Of a DNA stretch of 12,161 bases, positions 1 through 5,800 are shown in pieces; position 1 is the stretch's first letter; the number at the start of each line of letters is the position of its first letter. The position numbers and the translations under genes are program-made. The notes beneath the pieces were generated by a model. That model searched no databases. It was not told where the DNA came from and was given only the letters and a program-made list of their open reading frames with translations. Location of the stretch: assembly GCA_021806125.1 (NCBI GenBank), contig JAJZYC010000028.1, positions 1 to 12,161 of the forward strand. The letters run 5' to 3'. This stretch comes from a bacterium (lineage in GTDB: Bacteria > SZUA-79 > Acidulodesulfobacterales > Acidulodesulfobacteraceae).

Positions 1-48
1 GAATTCTTCCTTTATCCTTATAAATATAAAAAGTACCTACAATTTTAA

Positions 49-124
49 GAGCCGCTAGCTCAGCAGGTAGAGCACCTGACTTTTAATCAGGTGGTCGTGG
101 GTTCGACTCCCGCGCGGCTCACCA
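49..124 (+). tRNA. tRNA-Lys (anticodon TTT)
   Basis: A complete 76-nt cloverleaf is visible. The acceptor stem pairs GAGCCGC (49-55) with GCGGCTC (114-120), the discriminator is A121, and CCA is encoded at 122-124. The anticodon stem is CCTGA/TCAGG around loop CTTTTAA, which puts anticodon TTT at 82-84 and so decodes lysine AAA/AAG. The T-arm is GTGGG-TTCGACT-CCCGC. Two overlapping TATAAA-like hexamers at 19-30 could serve as a -10 box, but no clear -35 can be placed because the window begins too close. No strong hairpin follows; transcription may run towards the diguanylate cyclase gene. Confidence 0.98.
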
Positions 125-202
125 CTTAAAACCGCTGTTAATAAAGCATTTTACTATATTTCTTCATGTATTAATGGGCAGCTAAGATTACCGATAAATA
201 TT

Positions 203-231
203 GCGAAATATTATAATTGGCGAAATATTAT
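203..231 (+). repeat. 12-bp direct repeat overlapping the start of the diguanylate cyclase gene
   Basis: GCGAAATATTAT occurs at 203-214 and again, perfectly, at 220-231, so the copies are 17 bp apart and the second covers the start codon (ATG at 230-232). A TATAAT hexamer (212-217) overlaps the first copy and runs into the gap between the two. The repeat could be a regulator site or a chance or slippage duplication in AT-rich DNA. No Shine-Dalgarno-like sequence precedes the ATG. Confidence 0.5.
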
Positions 232-1777
232 GGGTATATTTAATATAAAGCCCTTTTCCCGTGTCTCTAAAATCATATTTACCGGCTTATCTATTCTGAT
301 TTTATATTCAATTATTGCCTCTTTCGTTTATGCGATTTTGCAAATTGAAATCGACGTTTACGTTAAAAAATCTACTGAACTCGCGCTTTATACTACTAAG
401 CTTTCGACAGATTTAGGCGAGCTGATTATACATTCTTCTTCAATTATAAAATATTCGAAGTTAAACGATAAAAAAAGGCTCAAAACATCCTTAATTAAGG
501 CTAAAACCTTAATGGTCTCTACGGATGCAGATTTTAAAAATGTAAGACATTATATAAAAACCGCAGGCATTGGAATAAAGACGATTTTACCATATGTAGA
601 TAAATCCTATTTTAATTACACTAACCTTATAAGGCCTATAATAAGTAGAATTATAAAATATCACAGTTTAATCTCAAAAAAAATATTTCTTACACCTATA
701 GAACTTGCCCTCTATAAAGATTCCCCGGTTTTTTCACCCCTTGCCGTAAAGGCTGTCAAAGAAACGATAAAGCGTGAAAAAATCATACGATACTATGTTA
801 ATCTGATTTACTTAACAGGTTCGCTGTTGATATTTGCATCCATACTTTTTTTTATCTTTTATTCTAAAAGAAAAACTAAGGAGATAGAAAATCTTTATAC
901 GAAATTCAATTTAATCTTCGACAATATATACGATCTTGCTTACGTAACCGAATTTACCCGCGATGCCGTTCCAAGACACTTCATAGAGGTAAATGATATG
1001 GCTTTAAGAAAGCTTGGTTATTCTAAAAATGAATTTTTAAAATTAAGCCACCTCAATATTATAAACGCAACCAATGAAGACATATTAAACATGATGAAGC
1101 TTTTGTTTGAAAAAGGTACGATGACTTATACTACCGAAATCAAAACAAAAGACGGAAATATAATACCTTTTGAAGTTACCAGCCGCATACATATAACTCA
1201 AGGCCAACCCCCTATGGGGATATGCATAGCAAGAGATATAACAGACAGAGTCAAAACGGAAAAGGAACTTAAAAGATTATCTGAAGTAGATCCTTTAACC
1301 GGAGCATATAACAGAAATAAATATAAAGAGATTATCGGAAAAGAAATGGATAGGGCAAAAAGACATAAATATCCTCTTTCCGCCATAATGACCGACGTAG
1401 ATTTTTTTAAAGCAATAAACGATACCTACGGACATGTAACCGGCGACGAGGTATTAAAAGATATTGTTTCGCTTATAATGAAAAACATAAGAAGCGAGGA
1501 TTATTTAATACGATGGGGCGGAGAGGAGTTTTTGATAATAGCGCCTTACGCTTCTTTAAATAATGCCTACTTGCTATCCGAAAAATTGAGAATTCAGGCT
1601 GAATTACAATATTTTTCGTCTAAAGGCATAATGATCACTTTAAGTTTCGGTATTGCAGAACTTATAGAAAACGAAAACGAAATATCTTTTATAAAAAGAG
1701 CCGATAATGCACTATATAAGGCGAAAAACAGCGGAAGAAACAGAAGCATAATTTTTGATGAGAAATCAACCTATTAA
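230..1777 (+). CDS. Membrane-bound PAS-GGDEF diguanylate cyclase
   Basis: This protein should make the second messenger c-di-GMP from two GTP at the inner membrane. Residues 15-37 and 188-211 are hydrophobic helices enclosing a roughly 150-residue, probably periplasmic sensor region with no recognised fold. A PAS-like domain covers about 222-340, ending in the typical GICIARDITDR segment. The GGDEF domain runs from about 347 to 512, starting with DPLTGAYNR. It has an intact active-site GGEEF (430-434), the metal/GTP-binding DFFKAINDTYGH region, and an inhibitory-site RxxD (R421-D424) at the usual distance, so the enzyme is probably active and product-inhibited. There is no EAL or HD-GYP domain. 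The start at 230 lacks a Shine-Dalgarno sequence, and a TATAAT at 212-217 would give a leader of only a few bases. The signal sensed is unknown. Confidence 0.93.
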   Translation: MGIFNIKPFSRVSKIIFTGLSILILYSIIASFVYAILQIEIDVYVKKSTELALYTTKLSTDLGELIIHSSSIIKYSKLNDKKRLKTSLIKAKTLMVSTDADFKNVRHYIKTAGIGIKTILPYVDKSYFNYTNLIRPIISRIIKYHSLISKKIFLTPIELALYKDSPVFSPLAVKAVKETIKREKIIRYYVNLIYLTGSLLIFASILFFIFYSKRKTKEIENLYTKFNLIFDNIYDLAYVTEFTRDAVPRHFIEVNDMALRKLGYSKNEFLKLSHLNIINATNEDILNMMKLLFEKGTMTYTTEIKTKDGNIIPFEVTSRIHITQGQPPMGICIARDITDRVKTEKELKRLSEVDPLTGAYNRNKYKEIIGKEMDRAKRHKYPLSAIMTDVDFFKAINDTYGHVTGDEVLKDIVSLIMKNIRSEDYLIRWGGEEFLIIAPYASLNNAYLLSEKLRIQAELQYFSSKGIMITLSFGIAELIENENEISFIKRADNALYKAKNSGRNRSIIFDEKSTY

Positions 1778-1812
1778 ATAAATACATCGGACATTACTAT
1801 TGCAGCCTTACT

Positions 1813-1836
1813 ATATCGCAGTTGTCGATATTTTTT
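1813..1836 (+). terminator. Possible weak terminator after the diguanylate cyclase gene
   Basis: ATATCG (1813-1818) and CGATAT (1826-1831) form a 6-bp stem with a 7-nt loop, followed by a T run (1831-1836). The stem is short and AT-rich, so it would be weak. Its place about 35 bp after the stop codon at 1777 and before the sodB promoter is what favours the call. Confidence 0.35.
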
Positions 1837-1864
1837 GCCACGCTATGACAAATATTTCAGACTT

Positions 1865-1894
1865 TTTCATTTTATAAAAAAGTTGTGATATAAT
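1865..1894 (+). promoter_or_regulatory. Promoter of sodB (extended -10 type)
   Basis: A perfect extended -10, TGATATAAT, sits at 1886-1894. The -35 is weak (TTTTCA, 1865-1870) with an 18-bp spacer, as often seen when an extended -10 is present. The expected transcript start near 1901 leaves a leader of about 42 nt that contains the AAGGAG ribosome site at 1930-1935. No obvious Fur-box-like palindrome was recognised. Confidence 0.7.
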
Positions 1895-1942
1895 TATTAT
1901 TAAATAATATATATCAAACTTTTAATTATAAGGAGTATTAAA

Positions 1943-2524
1943 ATGGAACACAAACTGCCTGAATTACCTTTTTCTATGGATGCGCTTCAACCCCATATTT
2001 CGCGGGAAACCCTTGAATACCATTATGGGAAACACCATAATGCATATGTAAACAATCTGAATAACCTTATTAAAGGTACGGAATTTCAAGAACAGGAATT
2101 AGAAGACATTATTAAAAAATCGTCCGGCGGTATCTTTAATAATGCCGCTCAGGTGTGGAATCACACCTTTTATTGGCATTGCCTGTCCCCGCACAGCGAA
2201 GGCCGCCCCGAAGGAAATCTAGCAAAAGCGATCGAGGCTAAGTTTGGTACTTTTGAAGATTTTAAAAAACAATTCAGCCAGACGGCCGCCACTTTATTCG
2301 GTTCCGGCTGGGCATGGCTGGTTAAAAATCAGGACGGCACCATCGAACTGACGGCGACCGGCAACGCAGGTACGCCTATGACTTCAGGTAAAACTGCCCT
2401 TCTAACCTGCGATGTATGGGAACATGCTTATTACATCGATTATCGCAATGCCAGGCCGAGTTATATCGAACATTTCTGGAATCTGGTAAATTGGAAATTC
2501 GTTGCCAATAATTTCGGTTCTTAA
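1943..2524 (+). CDS. sodB: Superoxide dismutase, Fe-type
   Basis: It converts superoxide into oxygen and hydrogen peroxide; with no signal peptide it should act in the cytoplasm. The 193-residue length matches the family. The four metal ligands are visible: H27 (in EYHYGKHH), H74 (in AAQVWNHTFYW), D157 and H161 (in DVWEHAYYIDY). Q70 in the AAQVWNH segment is the glutamine position typical of iron enzymes, and the protein as a whole strongly resembles enterobacterial SodB. Translation starts 7 nt after a good AAGGAG (1930-1935). Codon use differs from the neighbours: all nine isoleucines are ATT or ATC and none is ATA, and none of the four arginines is AGA. The base composition is also visibly richer in G and C. 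Together these suggest acquisition by transfer or unusually high expression. It is a single-gene unit with its own promoter and terminator. Confidence 0.97.
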   Translation: MEHKLPELPFSMDALQPHISRETLEYHYGKHHNAYVNNLNNLIKGTEFQEQELEDIIKKSSGGIFNNAAQVWNHTFYWHCLSPHSEGRPEGNLAKAIEAKFGTFEDFKKQFSQTAATLFGSGWAWLVKNQDGTIELTATGNAGTPMTSGKTALLTCDVWEHAYYIDYRNARPSYIEHFWNLVNWKFVANNFGS

Positions 2525-2539
2525 CCGTCTAAACTATAA

Positions 2540-2577
2540 AAGAAAGGCATCCGTTTTCTTAAGAGGATGCCTTTCTT
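2540..2577. terminator. Bidirectional terminator between sodB and the SQR operon
   Basis: A perfect 13-bp stem pairs 2540-2552 with 2565-2577 around a 12-nt loop; the core is AGAAAGGCATCC/GGATGCCTTTCT. It lies 15 bp past the sodB stop and 34 bp past the end of the convergent small gene. Read on the minus strand the hairpin leads into CTTTTATAG; on the plus strand the T run is short. It probably stops transcription from both sides. Confidence 0.8.
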
Positions 2578-2611
2578 AAAGCTTTACGATTCTTTTTAGC
2601 GGACGCGTTAT

Positions 2612-2806
2612 TTATTTATCCATGAATCTGCCGTGCCCTTTCGATAAGACCTTCAACATCTTTAAGTTATAATATGCAAACTTAACTAACTGCCACGGAA
2701 TAAACGTTCTTATAAATACGGTATATTTAGTAGGCGCCATAAACGACCTCGCCTCTTTAGAATAAGGAACGTATTCGGTTAAGTCCTTTACGCTTTTATC
2801 TTCCAT
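2612..2806 (-). CDS. Small basic protein of unknown function in the SQR operon
   Basis: This is a 64-residue protein I do not recognise. It has no signal peptide, no cysteine and no full membrane segment. Residues 26-54 (TKYTVFIRTFIPWQLVKFAYYNLKM) look like an amphipathic, aromatic-rich and lysine-rich stretch that could lie on a membrane surface, and the C-terminus is basic. The gene is real rather than a shadow: it has a GGAGG ribosome site (complement of 2817-2821) 10 nt before its ATG, and it follows the SQR-type gene on the same strand after 66 bp. The terminator hairpin lies just past its end. From context it may help the SQR-type enzyme bind the membrane or a partner, but that is inference only. 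Confidence 0.72.
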   Translation of the reverse strand: MEDKSVKDLTEYVPYSKEARSFMAPTKYTVFIRTFIPWQLVKFAYYNLKMLKVLSKGHGRFMDK

Positions 2807-2872
2807 AATATATCGGCCTCCGGTTATTTTTTTTTAAAATTGAATTATTATTATATTTCAGGTATTAAATTT

Positions 2873-4312
2873 TCAATCAGGAATAAACTGCCATAAAAAC
2901 TTTCCCTTCATCTTCCACATAAATAAGTAATGCAGCATATATTTAACCCAGTGTCCAGCAAGACCTATATCGCCGAAAGTATAATTCAGATTTCTGCCGA
3001 ATTTATATTTTTCGTAATTAGGAACTACTGGGTCCATAGTTAATAATGCGGCGGAGCCGTGCGTCATCGATTTGCCCATAGAGGTTATGCATATCGCTCC
3101 GAATTCCGTCATCGACGCCTCTTGTGTCGGTCCCTCGGCTCCATTCTTTACCATGTCGATGATGGAAAGAGCAACCGTATGCCCGATAATTCCCGATGCC
3201 ATACCTGTTCTGGGAGGGCTTGGAGCTATGATGGTGCCGTCAGGCGCTTTAAAAGGCTTGCTTATAGGATGGGGCGGGGCAAAAGCTATTCCTGCGGCAA
3301 ATATGTTCTTATAAACAGGATTATTATATTTTTTCGGCCAGTCCGAATTCTTCCATTCTTCAAAAGGTTTTGCCGCAGATGCGTAATCGGCATCGACTTT
3401 CATAAAGCCGCTAGATACGCACATCTGGCCTTTAATATCGTTGCCGTCTTTATCTATATAGGCGATAGGAATGCCTGCAAATGGAGGAATAAGCATAGCA
3501 AAATCGAAACCGAGTTTACCTTCTTCCCCCTCTATATTAACGTAATTTAAAGAGTCTTCCTCTACCTTGCGCACATGCGACCTTTCAATCCATTTTATGC
3601 CTTTTTCCAAAAATGTAGATTCCGCAAAAAGCTTTCCGGAAACCAAGTTTCCATTCTTTTTTACTATTACTCCGCCAACCCCGAAATCTCCGAGAGCGGG
3701 TTCGTTTGATATCCATGTAATATCCGCATTGCGGCGCACTCCGCGCCTATTAAGGTCAAATTCCAAATTATGTATAAATTCAAATGCCGCACCCTGGCAT
3801 GTTGCTGTCCCGTGTCCGGTGCCGACGATAAATCTTTGCCTCTTGCCCTGTTTCATCTTTTCCACGGCTTTCAAGTAATTATCGCGGGTTTTTACCGCAT
3901 GGGGCAGCGTGCATATAGAATCGGAATAACCTGCATCCGGTCCTAGTCCGGGCGTAGCCGCATAGTTAAGTTTCGGCCCCGTTGCGTTTATCAGGTAGTC
4001 ATATTTAATCTGCTCCGTCCCGCCGTCGTAATATTGTACGACGACATATTGGTCTTGGCTGTCTGGATGTATCTCTACAGCCATTCCTTCCTTAAATTCT
4101 ATTCCGTGTTTTTTATAAATAGGCTCAAGATTAAACTGCGTATTTTCAGGCCGCATAGAACCCACACCGACCCATACCAATGAAGGTACGTAAGAAAAAT
4201 TTTTCCGAGGCGATACTACTATAACGTCGTGTTTGCCTCCTAATGCTTTTTTTAAATTTAATGCGGCTGTGTTGCCTGCAAAACCTGTTCCAAGGACTAC
4301 TATACGAGCCAT
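2873..4312 (-). CDS. Sulfide:quinone oxidoreductase-family FAD enzyme
   Basis: It is a flavoprotein of the SQR branch of the disulfide oxidoreductase family, likely passing electrons from sulfide to membrane quinone. The N-terminus has the FAD-binding GTGFAG (8-13), and a second nucleotide-fold segment covers about 161-180. C172, in the stretch GTGHGTATCQGAAFEF, sits where SQRs carry a catalytic cysteine. C408, in the C-terminal part, matches the second redox cysteine, and C134 may correspond to a third; C298 is the only other cysteine. The tail (about 453-479: HWVKYMLHYLFMWKMKGKFLWQF) resembles the amphipathic helices that anchor SQRs to the membrane. At 479 residues it is longer than classical SQRs of about 430. 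I do not assign a subtype, and a related sulfur or unknown donor cannot be excluded. An AAGGGGG ribosome site lies 8 nt before the ATG. It heads a two-gene operon with the 64-residue protein. Confidence 0.85.
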   Translation of the reverse strand: MARIVVLGTGFAGNTAALNLKKALGGKHDVIVVSPRKNFSYVPSLVWVGVGSMRPENTQFNLEPIYKKHGIEFKEGMAVEIHPDSQDQYVVVQYYDGGTEQIKYDYLINATGPKLNYAATPGLGPDAGYSDSICTLPHAVKTRDNYLKAVEKMKQGKRQRFIVGTGHGTATCQGAAFEFIHNLEFDLNRRGVRRNADITWISNEPALGDFGVGGVIVKKNGNLVSGKLFAESTFLEKGIKWIERSHVRKVEEDSLNYVNIEGEEGKLGFDFAMLIPPFAGIPIAYIDKDGNDIKGQMCVSSGFMKVDADYASAAKPFEEWKNSDWPKKYNNPVYKNIFAAGIAFAPPHPISKPFKAPDGTIIAPSPPRTGMASGIIGHTVALSIIDMVKNGAEGPTQEASMTEFGAICITSMGKSMTHGSAALLTMDPVVPNYEKYKFGRNLNYTFGDIGLAGHWVKYMLHYLFMWKMKGKFLWQFIPD

Positions 4313-4418
4313 TAAGATTTCCCCCTTAATATTTTAATTAAAAAAATCTTTTAGCAATATAATAATAGTTTATTTTATTCTAAATAAAATTAATATATTA
4401 CTATATCTATATATGCGC

Positions 4419-4446
4419 ATTATACCATATTAAGACTCAATTTCAA
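4419..4446 (-). promoter_or_regulatory. Promoter of the SQR operon
   Basis: Read on the minus strand, TTGAAA (4446-4441), a 16-bp spacer ending in TGG and TATAAT (4424-4419) form a strong extended -10 promoter. The transcript would begin near 4412, giving a leader of about 100 nt. That is long enough to hold a control element, although no clear hairpin was recognised in it. Confidence 0.7.
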
Positions 4447-4479
4447 AGAGATTTATACACACTGATTTAATATATTATT

Positions 4480-4505
4480 AATTTATATGATGTAATATAT
4501 AAATT
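4480..4505. repeat. AT-rich inverted repeat next to the divergent promoter
   Basis: AATTTATAT (4480-4488) is matched by ATATAAATT (4497-4505), giving perfect 9-bp arms with an 8-nt gap. The right arm overlaps the first two bases of the -35 box at 4504-4509. It may be a repressor or activator site for the protoglobin gene, but arms made only of A and T arise easily by chance here. Confidence 0.4.
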
Positions 4506-4532
4506 GTCTCGGAAATAATTTTAAGGTATAAT
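4504..4532 (+). promoter_or_regulatory. Promoter of the protoglobin-PsiE gene, giving a leaderless mRNA
   Basis: TTGTCT (4504-4509), a 17-bp spacer and a perfect TATAAT (4527-4532) are followed only 6 nt later by the ATG at 4539-4541. The expected start of transcription therefore falls on or beside the A of the start codon. The only Shine-Dalgarno-like bases, AAGG at 4523-4526, lie 12 nt upstream and inside the promoter itself. Confidence 0.6.
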
Positions 4533-4538
4533 AAAAAA

Positions 4539-5432
4539 ATGGAAACACTTGATAAAATAAAGCTGATCTATGCTTTTACGGATAGCGACGCTTCCAATTT
4601 AATGCAGTTAAGCGCATTAATGAGTTCTAAAGCGAACGATTTCATTTCCAATACTTATTCTTTTATTTCCAACTTTGACGACTTTAGCAAATTCCTCCCT
4701 GATGAAGAAATTAGAAGCAGGCATCAGGAAAAGCTAAGATTTTGGTTTATGGGTCTTTTTTCGGGAACTTATAACAATGAATATCTGCGCAAATTGAAGC
4801 GTATTGGAGAAGTCCATGCCGAAATAAAACTGCCTTCCCATTACGTAAGCGCCACGATGAATTATATAAGAACTTTTATACATGGGGTTATTATTAAAAA
4901 TTTCCCAAGTTCTGACAAAAGAGATGAAATTATCGCATCGGTAAATAAAATTATAGATATAAATCTCGACATTATAATAAGTTCTTATATAAACGAAGGA
5001 AAATTTTATATCGCATCTACAAAATTCGAAACAAAAATAATTAAATTCAGTTCAAAATTTTCTTATATATTAGACCTTGCTTTAGTAATATCTCTTATTA
5101 TTGCGACTATTATGGTTTTTCTACTGTTTGTATTTGAAATTTATAATTTTGCGTTCGGGGGCGGCGCCTTTGAATCCACCGTTATAGATATTTTAGGCGC
5201 TATGCTTATTGTATGGGCGATAAGGGAACTGCTTGAAGAAGAGGTCAAAAAGCTTCAGGGGCATAAATTTGCTTTAAGCGCTTTTATAGGCCTTGCAATG
5301 GCGGCATTGCTAAGAAAGATATTGATTTTTTCGCTTGCTCCGCAAAAATCTACTGAGGTGGCAATTCTCGGATTCCTTGTTTTAGTGCTTGGCATAGTTT
5401 ATTGGCTTATGAACAAAAGCTCTAAATCTTGA
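4539..5432 (+). CDS. Protoglobin-like sensor domain fused to a PsiE-like membrane domain
   Basis: Residues 1 to about 160 resemble the haem-binding globin of globin-coupled sensors. The LFSGTYNNEYLRKLKRIGEVH region ends in H93, at the position of the haem-binding proximal histidine (the family pattern is IGxxHxxI), followed by LPSHYVSATMNYI as usual for the helix after it. The C-terminal half has four membrane helices (about 177-200, 214-230, 245-268 and 274-291). It carries the segment WAIRELLEEEVKKLQGHKFALSAFIGLAMAALLRKILI (about 226-263), which is characteristic of the phosphate-starvation-inducible PsiE family. The predicted role is an oxygen, NO or redox sensor that signals to or through a membrane domain whose biochemical activity is not known. 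There is no kinase, GGDEF or chemotaxis output domain. The gene stands alone, divergent from the SQR operon. Domain calls rest on motif recall, and haem binding is inferred. Confidence 0.8.
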   Translation: METLDKIKLIYAFTDSDASNLMQLSALMSSKANDFISNTYSFISNFDDFSKFLPDEEIRSRHQEKLRFWFMGLFSGTYNNEYLRKLKRIGEVHAEIKLPSHYVSATMNYIRTFIHGVIIKNFPSSDKRDEIIASVNKIIDINLDIIISSYINEGKFYIASTKFETKIIKFSSKFSYILDLALVISLIIATIMVFLLFVFEIYNFAFGGGAFESTVIDILGAMLIVWAIRELLEEEVKKLQGHKFALSAFIGLAMAALLRKILIFSLAPQKSTEVAILGFLVLVLGIVYWLMNKSSKS

Positions 5433-5468
5433 TACGCGGCTAAGGATTTATAAAAAAAATATTGCCTA

Positions 5469-5496
5469 TTGAACTAATAAGTGTTAGAATTAAAAT
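5469..5496 (+). promoter_or_regulatory. Probable promoter of tRNA-Pro(TGG)
   Basis: TTGAAC (5469-5474), a 16-bp spacer and TAAAAT (5491-5496) would start transcription near 5503, about 8 nt before the mature tRNA 5' end. Both boxes deviate from consensus. Confidence 0.5.
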
Positions 5497-5510
5497 TAAA
5501 AAGTATTTTT

Positions 5511-5586
5511 CGGGATGTGGCGCAGTTGGTAGCGCACCTGCTTTGGGAGCAGGGGGTCGCACGTTCAAATCGTGTCATCCCGACCA
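5511..5586 (+). tRNA. tRNA-Pro (anticodon TGG)
   Basis: This is a complete 76-nt gene. Acceptor strands CGGGATG (5511-5517) and CATCCCG (5576-5582) pair, the discriminator is A5583, and CCA is encoded at 5584-5586. The anticodon stem CCTGC/GCAGG holds loop TTTGGGA, with anticodon TGG at 5544-5546. Only about nine changes, several of them compensatory within stems, separate it from the opposite-strand tRNA-Pro(GGG) at 7785-7861. Confidence 0.98.
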
Positions 5587-5602
5587 TTCAAATTAAGGGA
5601 TT

Positions 5603-5620
5603 ATCAATATAAATATTGAT
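5603..5620. repeat. Perfect 8+2+8 palindrome downstream of tRNA-Pro
   Basis: ATCAATAT (5603-5610) and ATATTGAT (5613-5620) form a perfect inverted repeat 16 bp after the tRNA, followed by TATTTCTGTTTT. It may act as a weak terminator for the tRNA transcript or as a protein-binding site upstream of the chemoreceptor promoter. The stem contains only two G-C pairs' worth of strength, so termination would be inefficient. Confidence 0.4.
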
Positions 5621-5697
5621 TATTTCTGTTTTAGCTTCTCGAAATTACTGCTTAGATTATCCCCATTTTTTTACAGACACATCTAAAATATTTTACG

Positions 5698-5726
5698 TTG
5701 ACATTATAATACCCAAGTTATATATT
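5698..5726 (+). promoter_or_regulatory. Promoter of the chemoreceptor gene
   Basis: A consensus -35 TTGACA (5698-5703), a 17-bp spacer and TATATT (5721-5726) predict a start near 5733. The leader is about 68 nt and holds the strong AGGGGG ribosome site at 5786-5791. No sigma-28 flagellar-class motif was recognised, so the receptor is probably expressed by the housekeeping sigma factor. Confidence 0.65.
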
Positions 5727-5800
5727 AATATTATTTATATTTGATATAAAATAATATTAATTCAAACATAATTAAATGCTTTTAGAGGGGGATTAAAGCT

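Noticed and set aside
3059..3878. Three plus-strand open frames of 80 to 163 codons
   Set aside because: All are antisense to the SQR-type gene, which has clear family motifs and a ribosome site.
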